DNA of 64,000 bases from Morchella semilibera (GCA_009192285.1 CM018607.1:991736-1055735), one strand, 5' to 3'. Counted from the first letter of the stretch, positions 1 to 9,636 are shown. The notes: a model not told the origin generated them from the sequence alone. Made by a program: numbers and translations.

Positions 1-693
1 ACTCTGCTTCAATCCTCATCTAAGGGAAAGTTACTCCCCACAAATGATATCTACAACAACACGTTACATGTATAAATCCATCAAAACAACTTCATAGCAC
101 TTCACCTCATTTCTCCCACCACCTCCTTATCTTATCTTCCAATATTCTACATTGACAATAACATTTGTTGTAATCATTGAAATCTTCGAAGAAGAAACAG
201 GCAGGCTAGAAGAGCCGTCTTTTCGAATTTAGCAGCACAAATACTACTCACACCATCTCAAGGAGCGCAATACCTGGATTCGAGACATCAAGCCATTATC
301 TCAGTGGCATCGGCTGCATTTGAAGCACTCTCAGAACCAACCCAGTCACCTTACACACATCCACAATCTACAGCACTCAGTGGCATAGATACAGGCATGT
401 CCACACCTCTCTCTTTCATTTTATCCCATCAGATTCAAACACAACCACTCCAGCAACTCAGCCAATGTCAGGAATTAGCTCAGCACAAGCTAGTCAAGAA
501 GTAGTTGATTGGTACTTGGATACCACTTTTTGAGATCCCTGGAGAGGGAAATCAGCACGGGGTATTTTCAACAGAACCAATTACAGTAAAGCCACAACGA
601 GAACGATGACCTTTTTCAAAATGTCATTGAGAACTATCTCTACCAGAATCCAAACATATTCCTGGACAGTCAATCAGAAAGCAATGACTTCAT
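1..693. other. Left-edge region without a recognised gene
   Basis: No convincing coding sequence is visible. A 66-codon open frame at 304-504 is Ser/Thr/Gln-rich and resembles no family I know. The stretch borders a decayed LTR starting at 694 and may be old transposon interior, but no motif supports that. Confidence 0.4.
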
Positions 694-1323
694 TGTCCCA
701 GCACCTTGGCATTGATTCAGATAGTTTGGTAGTTGCAGCACTATGGTAACAAATAGAGTTATGTTAAGCGAGGAAGATATGGGGTGAGGTGAGGTTGTCG
801 TTATTAGGTTCTATGGGATTCAATCACGTGATGGATTTATATTATAAATGGGAAAGATGTTGGGGAGGAATACGAGGTCTGGTAGTAATAGGTTTTCTGT
901 GGGATTCTATGGACTGAGGTATGAGTCATAGTGGACTGGCAGAGGAGGGTGTTAAATAATGGGGGGAAGACTTTTCCTTTAGTTCTCTCTCTTTTTTCTC
1001 TCTGTCTCGTCTTCTTATTATCTCGGTACATAGGAATATATTCCTATCCCTAGCCATAGTTCTCCTGACCTTGTGATCTGTCTTCGGTAAAGAAATCCAT
1101 GGCATCTCTCATCGTTCTTGTTGAGGTCCATCCGGTCCTCACTTCCACTACCGTTTGCTCTTTTGCCTTTGCTTTTGCCTTTGCCCTCGCCGGTGCCTAT
1201 GCTTGTGCCTGCCTGGTGTTCTTCTCGTCTTCGTCAGGGTTCTCGTTGTGCTGGCTGTGCTCCTCGAGTCCTTCTGCGTCGTCATTGTCTTCTGCTACCC
1301 TACCGCCCGGTTACTCCGTCACA
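694..1323 (+). repeat. Degenerate A-family LTR
   Basis: Starts TGTCCCAGC and ends CTCCGTCACA, like the intact A-family LTRs at 1345 and 6938. It matches them along its length (GTTAAATA box, TCTCTGTCTCGTCTTC stretch, GGTCCTCACT block) but with many substitutions. No 5-bp target duplication is seen (TTCAT before, CTCCC after), so it is an old copy or the end of a lost element. The intact gypsy element begins 21 bp downstream. Confidence 0.8.
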
Positions 1324-1344
1324 CTCCCCCATCCTATCTGTTCT

Positions 1345-1978
1345 TGTCCCGGCGTCTTGGTAATCTATTCCGACAGTCCGGTAGGTGATGCATGGTTATG
1401 ATGGTTGTGGTAATGATAAGCGAGAGCGGGGAACGCGAGCTGGAGGGTGTCGTCATTAGGTTCTAGGAGGTTCGATGGCGTGATGGATTGGTAATGTAGA
1501 ATAGCGGAGATGGTGGGGAGGATTACGAGGTGTGGTAGCGATAGGTTTCTATGGGGTTCTATGAGCGAAAGTGTGAGTCATAGCGGATTAGTGGAAGAGG
1601 TGTGTTAAATAGCGGAGATAGATGTTTTCCTTTGTTCTTGCTTTCTTTTCTCTCTGTCTCGTCTTCCTGTCATCTCGGTACATAGGAATCTACTCCTATT
1701 GCTAAGCCATAGCCTCTTGTACCCAAGATTCGTTCCTCGAACAAGAGGAAACCCATAGTACTTCTTATTATTCTCGTTGAGGTCCATTCGGTCCTCACTC
1801 TCTCTGCTCGGTGCTCCTGTGCCCTTGCTCTTACCTTTGCTTTCGCCGGTGCCTGTGCTTGTGCCTGCCTGGAATTGTTCCTGTCTTCATCGGCCCCCTC
1901 GTCGAGTACACTGTGCTCCTCGAGTTCCTCTGCGTCATCATTGTCATCTTCTTCTTTGCGTCGGGTTACTCCGTCACA
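1345..1978 (+). repeat. 5' LTR of element 1 (family A)
   Basis: 634 bp, TGTCCCGGCG to CTCCGTCACA. It matches the 3' LTR at 6938-7589 with about seven substitutions and lacks an 18-bp duplication present there. It contains a GTTAAATA box near 1604 and a pyrimidine-rich tract ending in the self-complementary GTCTCGTCTT. Confidence 0.97.
1601..1665 (+). promoter_or_regulatory. Candidate LTR promoter and transcript 5' end
   Basis: GTTAAATA at about 1604-1611 could act as a TATA-like box. Some 45-50 bp downstream lies GTCTCGTCTT (1656-1665), the exact reverse complement of AAGACGAGAC just after the LTR (1981-1990). In self-priming gypsy elements such as Tf1 the mRNA 5' end pairs with the primer site, so transcription probably starts near 1650-1656. 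The spacing is seen; the start site is inferred. Confidence 0.45.
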
Positions 1979-1980
1979 CT

Positions 1981-1990
1981 AAGACGAGAC
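1981..1990 (+). other. Candidate self-priming primer-binding site
   Basis: AAGACGAGAC begins 2 bp after the 5' LTR. It is complementary over 10 bases to GTCTCGTCTT inside the LTR at 1656-1665. The same sequence borders the 5' LTR of element 2 (near 41778-41790, opposite strand). I could not match it to a tRNA 3' end by eye, which favours Tf1-type self-priming. Confidence 0.5.
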
Positions 1991-2039
1991 CATCTTCACT
2001 CGACTAGCACAGTCCGAGTTCCTCGCACCATAGTTTACC

Positions 2040-3281
2040 ATGACCGCCCCCGCTACCAATGCATTTGATTATCAAAAGCTCCATACGGACCTCGAAGGGT
2101 TCTTTGTCGCTCACCCTGAAGTGGACCCCGCCACAACGGAAGAAGCAAAGCAAGCGTATGCCCTCCTCCAAAGAGCGCACGGAGGGGTCCAGCAATATGC
2201 GGTCGACATCACCACCCATCACTCCGAAACCGAACAAGGCCGGGCCGAGTTCCACAAAGAAATCCAGGGATTACGGGTTAAGATTAAGAAGTTGCAAGAA
2301 GGAGTCAAAGGAGGTTTAGAGGAGCTCCACGACGACTTAACCAAGCCCTCCAAGTCAGAGAAACTTCCCGACCCGGAGAAATACCGGGGCGATCGCAAGA
2401 CTCTTCGAACCTTTCAAAGACAATTACAGATTAAACTTACGGCTAACCTTGATCGTTTTCCTACTTCGGCTCAACAATTGGCATATTCTATTTCTCGACT
2501 GGAAGGACCGGCGGCGGATCAATTTTTAGTTTATATTACGGACGAAGGAATCACTCTTGATTCCATGGCGGAGTTTTTTGAAATTTTGGATAATGCTTTT
2601 GGGGATCCGGATCGCGCGGCCACGGCTGCTCGCAACCTGAGGGAGATCAGGCAGCGCCAACGCACCTTTTCGGAGTATTTTGTAGAGTTCCAGCGATATG
2701 CTGCCGACTCTGAGTTCAACGAGGCGGCGAAAATCGAATGTCTTTTGGAAGGACTTAACCAGGACCTGATGGCCCTGATGATTCAGAATGAAACACCAAC
2801 TACGATCAAGGATTGCGGACTACTCCTCCAACGACTTGACAATAAACAACGGGCGCTACAGGCTAGGATGGGGAGGTTTCGTTTTCAGATTCCGAGTGCC
2901 CCTGCTCCGCGTCCTTTTGTTTCTCGTCCCCCCGTTGCACCAGCAACATCCCCAGTCGTACGAGGACTACCCCAACCACCACTGAAGAATGCTGCGCCAG
3001 CGGCCCATCCTTCCTATACTCCAGGGGGAGCTGTCCCTATGGATTTGTCTAATAGTTATCGTCGCCCGGATCTCAGAGAAAGGGAGGCACGCTGCGTGGA
3101 GAATCGCTGTTACTACTGTGGGGGGGTTGGGCATTTGGTTAGAGACTGTAAGCTTTCGCCCTCGGGGAGGGCTGCACCTAGGATGAGGGGAGCGTTGTTG
3201 GAAGCGAAGAAGGAGAAGAAGGAAAAGGAGGAGGAAATGTTCTCGGATGAGGAAGAGTTAAAAGATTTGTCCCTGGCCTAA
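2040..3281 (+). CDS. gag: Gag polyprotein of gypsy element 1
   Basis: 413 codons, intact, starting at an ATG 61 bp after the 5' LTR. Gag forms the virus-like particle that packages element RNA. The N-terminal third is helical and charged. The middle (about residues 115-290) is the retrotransposon gag/capsid domain. It is followed by a Pro/Ala-rich linker and one zinc knuckle, CYYCGGVGHLVRDC (C-X2-C-X4-H-X4-C), near residue 357. The tail is Lys/Glu-rich. The pol frame opens at 3251 in the -1 frame and overlaps the gag end by about 31 nt, so Pol is probably made by -1 frameshifting; the exact slip site is not obvious. A related, broken copy lies at 40519-41729. Confidence 0.95.
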   Translation: MTAPATNAFDYQKLHTDLEGFFVAHPEVDPATTEEAKQAYALLQRAHGGVQQYAVDITTHHSETEQGRAEFHKEIQGLRVKIKKLQEGVKGGLEELHDDLTKPSKSEKLPDPEKYRGDRKTLRTFQRQLQIKLTANLDRFPTSAQQLAYSISRLEGPAADQFLVYITDEGITLDSMAEFFEILDNAFGDPDRAATAARNLREIRQRQRTFSEYFVEFQRYAADSEFNEAAKIECLLEGLNQDLMALMIQNETPTTIKDCGLLLQRLDNKQRALQARMGRFRFQIPSAPAPRPFVSRPPVAPATSPVVRGLPQPPLKNAAPAAHPSYTPGGAVPMDLSNSYRRPDLREREARCVENRCYYCGGVGHLVRDCKLSPSGRAAPRMRGALLEAKKEKKEKEEEMFSDEEELKDLSLA

Positions 3282-5146
3282 GCGGCATAGCCCAGGGACC
3301 TCCAAAGGTTTTTTCTAAGGTGTCTATTTCTACGTTTTCAGTATCAGAAGGGGAGATGGATGGGAATCAATTGATTGTAGTTTGTTCCATTTCTCAAAAT
3401 AAAAAATCTATGGTACCTACCTATGCCTTGATTGATACTGGAGCGTCAGGATATGCATTTATAGATGAAGACTTTGTGCGCCGCCATGAATTAAAGATGA
3501 AGAATTTAAGGACTGAGAGGGAGATTGATGTGATTGATGGGAGGCCTATTGAATCAGGGAAGGTGACTAGGAAGGTGATGTTGGAATTGGAGATTAATGG
3601 ACATGTGGAGGAATGCCCCTTCTTTGTTACGAAATTAGGACACTACCCGATAGTGATGGGAATACCTTGGATGAGGAGGCACGGAGTGTTAATCGATAGT
3701 GGGAGGAATGAGATTCGTTTTCAGTCATCGGTATGTCTTGAACATTGCATAGCCAACCGCAAACCTATCGTTGCTCGAGGAATTTCTACTCCACCGCCGG
3801 AGAAACCGGTTACTTATATTTCGGCGGTGTCTCCTCGGTCGTTCAAGAAGCTCTCTCAGGACTCTACCGTTCAAGTTTACTCAACTACTTTATATGCGGT
3901 AAACAAGATATTGGAAATGCCTGTCAATCCAGATGGGACGATCCCAATTGACCATCAACGCTTTCGACAATTGTTCGATGAAACTAATGCCTCTCGGTTA
4001 CCACCACACCGTCCCTATGACCATGAGATAAAGCTACAAGAAGGAACCGCACCACCCTTTGGTCCTATGTATAGTATGTCGCGGGAGGAGCTGAGGGCAT
4101 TAAGGGATTATCTGACCGACAACTTGAAGAAAGGATTTCTTCGGTCTAGCAATTCCCCAGCTGGTGCTCCGGTGCTATTTGTTAAGAAAGCTGATGGTTC
4201 TTTACGCTTGTGCGTTGATTATCGGAAGCTAAATGCCATTACAGTCAAGGATCGATACCCTCTTCCTCTTACACCCGAAACGATGGCTAACCTAGCACGG
4301 GCGAATTATTTTACCAAGTTGGATTTGCGATGGGGTTATAATCAAATTCGGATTAAAGAAGGGGATGAATGGAAGACGGCTTTTAGGACGCGTTACGGAC
4401 ATTGGGAATACTTGGTGATGCCTTTTGGTCTAACCAATGCACCCGCTACTTTTCAACGATGGATTAATGATATCCTCCGGCCCTTTCTAGATTACTGTGC
4501 TACTGCGTATCTGGATGATATTCTTATTTATTCGGAAACCTTGGAGCAACACCAACAAGATGTGCGTAAAGTACTAGAGGCTCTGGAGGCCAACGAGGTT
4601 CATTTAAAGCCCGAGAAGTGTGAATTTAGTGTACAGGAGACTAAATACTTGGGTATGATTTTAACTCCAGGAGGAATGAAGATGGATCCTGCTAAGGTAC
4701 AAACAATTGTGGATTGGGAGGCGCCGAAAACAGTGAAGGAGGTTCAGGAATTTCTTGGGTTTGCCAATTTTTATCGACGCTTTATCTATGCCTACTCTCG
4801 AGTGGCTCGGCCCTTGACCGCTTTGACGAAAAAGCATATACGATTCGAGTGGACTCAAAAGGTTGAACAAGCTTTTCAGAAACTCAAGACGGCCTTCACC
4901 ACTGCTCCCGTATTGATGCATCCTGACCCTGAGAAAGAATTTATTGTGGAAACTGATGCATCAGATTATGTGTCGGCGGGAATATTATCACAACGCGATG
5001 ACGAAGGAATACTTCATCCGGTTGCCTTCTTTTCCAAGACACATTCGCCTGCGGAATGCAACTATGAAATTTATGACAAAGAGTTGCTGGCCATTATTCG
5101 CTGTTTTGAAGAATGGAGACCTCATCTGGAGACAGCTCAATTCTAA
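3251..5146 (+). CDS. pol: Pol, N-terminal part: protease, reverse transcriptase, RNase H (ends at an internal TAA)
   Basis: Open frame in -1 phase to gag, with its first ATG near 3356. Aspartic protease: ALIDTGAS, catalytic Asp at about 3434. Reverse transcriptase: CVDYRKLN (about 4212) and the catalytic YLDD (4508-4519), followed by the usual gypsy thumb. RNase H: TDAS near 4952 and a DKELLAI motif near 5078. The frame stops at TAA 5144-5146 and continues in the same frame to 6916. At the matching codon, element 2 reads CAA (Gln), so this is a single nonsense change of CAA to TAA, the C-to-T at CpA type favoured by repeat-induced point mutation. Without readthrough, integrase would not be made. 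Confidence 0.95.
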   Translation, partial: GRVKRFVPGLSGIAQGPPKVFSKVSISTFSVSEGEMDGNQLIVVCSISQNKKSMVPTYALIDTGASGYAFIDEDFVRRHELKMKNLRTEREIDVIDGRPIESGKVTRKVMLELEINGHVEECPFFVTKLGHYPIVMGIPWMRRHGVLIDSGRNEIRFQSSVCLEHCIANRKPIVARGISTPPPEKPVTYISAVSPRSFKKLSQDSTVQVYSTTLYAVNKILEMPVNPDGTIPIDHQRFRQLFDETNASRLPPHRPYDHEIKLQEGTAPPFGPMYSMSREELRALRDYLTDNLKKGFLRSSNSPAGAPVLFVKKADGSLRLCVDYRKLNAITVKDRYPLPLTPETMANLARANYFTKLDLRWGYNQIRIKEGDEWKTAFRTRYGHWEYLVMPFGLTNAPATFQRWINDILRPFLDYCATAYLDDILIYSETLEQHQQDVRKVLEALEANEVHLKPEKCEFSVQETKYLGMILTPGGMKMDPAKVQTIVDWEAPKTVKEVQEFLGFANFYRRFIYAYSRVARPLTALTKKHIRFEWTQKVEQAFQKLKTAFTTAPVLMHPDPEKEFIVETDASDYVSAGILSQRDDEGILHPVAFFSKTHSPAECNYEIYDKELLAIIRCFEEWRPHLETAQF

Positions 5147-6916
5147 GTAAGGGTGCTCACAGATCATCGCAATCTCGAGTATTTTATGTCAACTAAATTG
5201 CTGAACCGGCGTCAAACCCGTTGGGCGGAGTTTTTGTCTCGGTTTAATTTTGTTATTCAATATAGGCCCGGGAAGCAGGGAAGGAAGGTTGATATTTTGA
5301 CCAGGAGGCCTAAGGATTTACCGAAGGAGGGGGATGAGAGATTGGAACAACAAAGTCGAGTGGTTTTAAAGAGGGAGAATTTAGATGCAAAGATAAGTTT
5401 GTTAGCGGGCTCTTTGTCAAACGAACCCGCTGAAGGATCGTCTCCCGTACTTGATTTGTTTAACAAAGCTTACCAGAGTGATAGCTTTCCAAACAAAATC
5501 CTATCTATGCTCCGAAATGGCGTTCAACAATCGAAAGAGATCTCGTTGGCTGAGTGCAAGGAGAGCGAGGAGTGGTTATTGCTTTACCGGAATACTCTTT
5601 ATGTCCCTGACTTCGACGAACTCAAGCTTTACCTGCTACGAGAGTATCATGATAAACTTTCAGCTGGGCATCCTGGACGGTCAAAGACTTTGGAGCTTCT
5701 TAGCTGGGAATACTACTGGCCGACCATGCGGAAATATACAGACCGTTATGTTCAGAATTGTTATATCTGTCGGCGGAGTAAAGCGAACCGTAATCCTCTT
5801 CAAGGGGTCCTACGATCATTATCAATACCCAAGGGACCTTGGACGGATATAACCATGGACTTTGTAACTGGACTTCCGGAAAGCAACGGGTTTAATGCTA
5901 TTCTAGTGGTAGTGAATCGGTTAACGAAGATGAAGCACTTGATTCCCACAACAGAAAACGTTAACGCCCGGGATCTGTCTCGTCTATACCTGGAGCAGGT
6001 ATGGAAGCTACATGGATTGCCAGAGACTATTGTTTCGGATCGAGGGACACAGTTTACGGCTGAGTTTTGGAAAGTTCTTTGCGACCGATTAGAGATAGCC
6101 CCACGATATTCCACTGCATTTCATCCCCAGACGGATGGGCAAACAGAGAGAACCAATGCGATTATGGAGCAATACCTACGCAGTTATGTCTCCTATCAAC
6201 AGGATAATTGGGCTGATTTTCTACCTCTTGCTGAATTCGCTACCAATAATCATATTTCCGAAACGACTAATATGTCCCCCTTTCAGGCTAACTATGGGAG
6301 ACACCCGAGGATGACATTTGGACCATTACAACATGGGCAGACAGTGAATGAGGATCAGGCCAATGGGTTGGCACGAGAGATGTCCCAAGTCTTTGATTTC
6401 TTAAAAAGTGAGATGTTTAGGGCTCAGAAGATACAGGAGGAAACGGCCAATTTACATCGTACTCCAGCACCTCGATATGCGGTGGGTGATTCTGTCTGGC
6501 TTTCTACCCGAAATATCGAAACAAAGCGACCCTCGAAAAAACTTGATTGGAAACAAATTGGCCCCTATTTGGTTAAACGAATCGTGAGTCCTTATGCCTA
6601 TGAACTGGAATTACCTGCCTCCATGAAAATACATCCGGTATTCCACGTTTCATTGCTATCACCGACGATACATGATCCTGTTCCTGGACAAATTGTTGAA
6701 CCACCCCCACCAGTAGAGGTAGAAGGAGAGACTGAATGGGAGGTAGCGGAGATATTGGACTCGCGGAAGAGAGGAAGGCGGGTGGAGTATTTGGTTAGAT
6801 ATGTTGGATATGAAGAACCTTCCTGGCAACCTTCGAGCGATCTTGAACATAGTCCTGACCTTCGAAGAGCATTTCACAATCAATATCCTTCGAAACCTCG
6901 GCCTATCAGGAGCTAG
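5147..6916 (+). CDS. pol: Pol, C-terminal part: end of RNase H, integrase and chromodomain
   Basis: The same frame as the upstream pol segment, cut off from it only by the TAA at 5144-5146. It starts with the RNase H end ([19 protein letters not shown]). The integrase zinc-binding HHCC module lies around 5645-5775 (YHDKLSAGH, then CYICRRSK). The catalytic D,D-35-E core includes MDFVTG (about 5855), VSDRGTQF (about 6030) and TDGQTERTN (about 6130). A GPY/F motif (IGPYLVKR) follows near 6557. A C-terminal chromodomain at about 6740-6870 has WEVAEILDSR and PSWQPSSDLE. Chromodomains of this class steer integration towards methylated histone H3 in related elements. Stop TAG at 6914-6916. Confidence 0.94.
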   Translation, partial: VRVLTDHRNLEYFMSTKLLNRRQTRWAEFLSRFNFVIQYRPGKQGRKVDILTRRPKDLPKEGDERLEQQSRVVLKRENLDAKISLLAGSLSNEPAEGSSPVLDLFNKAYQSDSFPNKILSMLRNGVQQSKEISLAECKESEEWLLLYRNTLYVPDFDELKLYLLREYHDKLSAGHPGRSKTLELLSWEYYWPTMRKYTDRYVQNCYICRRSKANRNPLQGVLRSLSIPKGPWTDITMDFVTGLPESNGFNAILVVVNRLTKMKHLIPTTENVNARDLSRLYLEQVWKLHGLPETIVSDRGTQFTAEFWKVLCDRLEIAPRYSTAFHPQTDGQTERTNAIMEQYLRSYVSYQQDNWADFLPLAEFATNNHISETTNMSPFQANYGRHPRMTFGPLQHGQTVNEDQANGLAREMSQVFDFLKSEMFRAQKIQEETANLHRTPAPRYAVGDSVWLSTRNIETKRPSKKLDWKQIGPYLVKRIVSPYAYELELPASMKIHPVFHVSLLSPTIHDPVPGQIVEPPPPVEVEGETEWEVAEILDSRKRGRRVEYLVRYVGYEEPSWQPSSDLEHSPDLRRAFHNQYPSKPRPIRS

Positions 6917-6919
6917 GCC

Positions 6920-6937
6920 CTTGGAGGGGACCTGATC
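6920..6937 (+). other. Candidate polypurine tract before the 3' LTR
   Basis: GGAGGGGA near 6923-6930 lies between the pol stop and the 3' LTR, and the same stretch is kept in element 2 (36856-36871, reversed). It would prime plus-strand DNA synthesis. Seven bases separate it from the LTR, so the exact boundary is uncertain. Confidence 0.45.
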
Positions 6938-7589
6938 TGTCCCGGCGTCTTGGTAATCTATTCCGACAGTCCGGTAGGTGATGCATGGTTATGATGGTTG
7001 TGGTAATGATAAGCGAGAGCGGGGAACGCGAGCTGGAGGGTATCGTCATTAGGTTCTAGGAGGTTCGATGGCGTGATGGATTGGTAATGTAGAATAGCGG
7101 AGATGGTGGGGAGGATTACGAGGTGTGGTAGCGATAGGTTTCTATGGGGTTCTATGAGCGAAAGTGTGAGTCATAGCGGATTAGTGGAAGAGGTGTGTTA
7201 AATAGCGGAGATAGATGTTTTCCTTTGTTCTTTCTTTCTTTTCTCTCTGTCTCGTCTTCCTGTCATCTCGGTACATAGGAATCTACTCCTATTTCTAAGC
7301 CATAGCCTCTTGTACCCAAGATTCGTTCCTCGAACAAGAGGAAACCCATAGTACTTCTTATCGTCCTCGTTGAGGTCCATTCGGTCCTCACTCTCTCTGC
7401 TCGGTGCTCCTGTGCCCTTGCTCTTACCTGTGCCCTTGCTCTTACCTTTGCTTTCGCCGGTGCCTGTGCTTGTGCCTGCCTGGAATTGTTCCTGTCTTCA
7501 TCGGCCCCCTCGTCGAGTACACTGTGCTCCCCGAGTTCCTCTGCGTCATCATTGTCATCTTCTTCTTTGCGTCGGGTTACTCCGTCACA
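6938..7589 (+). repeat. 3' LTR of element 1 (family A)
   Basis: 652 bp, TGTCCCGGCG to CTCCGTCACA, followed by the target duplication GTTCT. It is 18 bp longer than the 5' LTR because a CCTTGCTCTTACC-containing unit is tandemly repeated near 7421-7450. Confidence 0.97.
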
Positions 7590-7628
7590 GTTCTCCACTA
7601 TCTCCATCTCTCCCCCTAGTGTCCATCT

Positions 7629-8018
7629 TCAAGTGGTGATCTGAGGTGGTAGAAGAAATCTATCGATAGTTGTTTGAAGTCTTTTGTCTGTATGCATGCC
7701 GGTTATCCAGTTGAGTAGCTTTGGTTTTATTGTAGCGATAAGATCTGTTCTGAGTTCTGGTAGTGGATGTTGTTTGTAGTAAAGTAGCAGGTGAATTGGA
7801 GTTTTCTGGAAGTATCTGCACCGGTATTCCATTATATCAATAGCTGTTGGTGGTATTCTGGATTGGTTGGATTTGGTGTATCCATGGCCCATTCGAATTT
7901 GAGTGATTGTGCTTGCAATTTTCCTTGGTATGTTTCGATGAAGGGATGTACATATTTTTGAGGAGGGAGCACCTCTGTAGCTTCTTCCCTTCTTCACACT
8001 TTCCCATTTTCTCTCCAA
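7629..8018 (-). pseudogene. LINE (Tad1-like) ORF2 C-terminal fragment
   Basis: A 129-codon open frame on the minus strand. It reads like the end of a fungal non-LTR retrotransposon reverse-transcriptase protein: STITQIRMGHGYTKS, a run of Arg/Ile/Pro, then YRCRYFQKTPIHLLL and ITGMHTDKRL. This matches the usual RTGHGYFxSY ... C..C...QTPEHLLL pattern, although one Cys of the pair is replaced by Tyr. The rest of the element is missing, and the gypsy element next door cuts it off 40 bp away. Confidence 0.6.
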
Positions 8019-8039
8019 GTAGCCATGGACTGCTGCTTG

Positions 8040-8630
8040 ATTCTACTCTTCACGTAAGTATTTAATACCCTTGCATCCGGTTTGATTCTTTCACATCCTT
8101 AGTTCAAGTTGGCCAGTAATAGTTTCCGAGTAGCTTTTTAGTCATGATTCCTTCAGCAAAATGTCCATGCAAGTCATGTGCTTATTCAAAAATGAATTTT
8201 ACCTCCCTTTTTCGAACACGCATTGCGTCATTCCCACTTTTCTCGTGATATAAAATGGCATTGTGTTGGTTATCCACCAGCACAAACCCAGCCGCTTGTT
8301 GTCTAAGTCTCCTTTTCTACTTCTCGACCTCTGTCTCTATCAATATCTTTCCCTACCTCTTCTCAATCCTTGCTCTTGGTACTTCCTCCTTTTGTTTTTA
8401 CTCTATTATTTCAGCATACCACTCATCGTTGGTCTATTTTAGCCACTCATCGTTCTCGATGTGAATTGACTTTAGTATTTTGACATCGTTGCATGTAGTC
8501 AATCATGATAGTCCATTCGCCAACCTGTTTTGGTTCCCAGGAATGTATTCATACTCAATGTCATACTCTGCTAGTTGAAAATATTATCTCACTAATCTCT
8601 CTCCTGCTTCATCTTGTTTCAGGTATTATG
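8040..8630 (-). pseudogene. Gypsy pol relic: RNase H end and integrase zinc-binding region
   Basis: The minus strand reads QLAEYDIEYEYIPGNQNRLA (the RNase H end, normally EYKPGRENxxADALSR) and later LHGHFAEGIMTKKLLGNYYW, an integrase HHCC module. Several stops interrupt the frame. It continues the relic at 9640-10230 and is separated from it by a decayed B-family LTR. Confidence 0.65.
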
Positions 8631-8639
8631 GGCATTAGA

Positions 8640-9636
8640 GTTGAGAACCAAAGACCAAAGAGATGAGAGCCTGCCACAATACTTGTAGCACTATTTTGAG
8701 CCCTCTGGAGAACTCTGTCCCCCACTGGGTGCCACAGAGGCACGGTGTGGCCAGTATGAAGTCCAGTATAGAGTTGCAGAATCCCCAGTAAATGGATAAG
8801 TTTTCAACCCTGACAATAACCCCTAGAGCATGAAAGTACTGACACAGCCACTCAGGACACTGGTGGGTTTAAAAGGAGGCAATAGTGGGAGTTTGGAGTC
8901 AATCAGACCAAAACTGACCGAACAGCAAAGACTGCAAGGAAACCGATACTGGTGGCGCCTCAGTGAAAGGTAAGGCTATCCGACACCTCCGGTACCCTCC
9001 GTCATCAGTCCTAACGTAGAGCCATGCTCCTTATTGATAAATAATGATGCGGAAAAGAAGTGGCGAGCAAAGTTGAGACCTGGTACCAGGGTGTTATCAA
9101 CTAGGCTGACTACGAGACTCCAAATGACCACTAATGAAGGCTAAGTGTATGCAGTAGTATAAGAGATTTTCTGGGCTTGGATATTAGATGGATTTTGGGA
9201 TGTATGATGTTGGTTTTGGTATTGGTTGTTTTTCTTGGTGTTTTTCGGGGTCTTTGGGGTTCCCACATAGATGTTGTAATGTTAGTTTTTAGTCCGCTTG
9301 ACATTTGCATGGGATATAAATACGTTGTCATTCCCCTTGTTTGTTGAAAATCATCAGCGACGAAGAAAAAGGTTTATCGATATAAATTCTATTACTTGAT
9401 CTCTATTATCCACACTATATATGTTGCAAGACAATATTGATTCTCGGAACTCCACCTGAACCAACTTTGTACTCTCCGACCTACGTTCTCATACTTATGG
9501 ACTAGCAGTAGGCAACCGAGAAATCTAAGCGAGTACAGACTGAGGAGACCTGGTTCCTTTCTGGCTCTGCAGTTAGCGTTGGGAACTCCAAGCTTTATAC
9601 TTGACTACTCGGGTTGCTCGGTGCAACACCCTGATA
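8640..9636 (+). repeat. Decayed B-family LTR
   Basis: Aligns by eye with the clean B-family solo LTRs at 11425 and 15061. It shares the GGTGCCACAGAGG block, the TTTTCAACCCTGA stretch, the CACCTCCGGTACC block and an end in GTGCAACACCCTGATA. The 5' boundary is blurred. It splits an older gypsy pol relic on the opposite strand. Confidence 0.7.

Larger units (their letters stand above)
1345..7589 (+). mobile_element. Ty3/gypsy chromodomain LTR retrotransposon (family A, element 1)
   Basis: A full-length element: 5' LTR 1345-1978, gag 2040-3281, pol 3251-6916, 3' LTR 6938-7589. It is flanked by a perfect 5-bp target duplication GTTCT at 1340-1344 and 7590-7594. LTRs begin TG and end CA. The domain order is gag with a CCHC knuckle, aspartic protease, reverse transcriptase, RNase H, integrase with GPY/F motif, and a C-terminal chromodomain, which marks the chromovirus branch of Ty3/gypsy. 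The LTRs differ by about seven substitutions (by eye) and an 18-bp tandem duplication, so the insertion is fairly young. The only obvious lesion is an in-frame TAA at 5144-5146. A decayed sister copy lies at 36224-42422 on the other strand. Confidence 0.97.

Noticed and set aside
1099-1401. 100-codon frame rich in Cys, Ala, Phe and Ser on the plus strand
   Set aside because: It lies within a decayed A LTR and recurs in other frames of LTR copies; composition reflects the pyrimidine-rich LTR.
5144-5152. Possible intron around the pol stop in element 1
   Set aside because: The frame is continuous on both sides without any gap, and the sister copy has a sense codon there, so a point mutation explains it.
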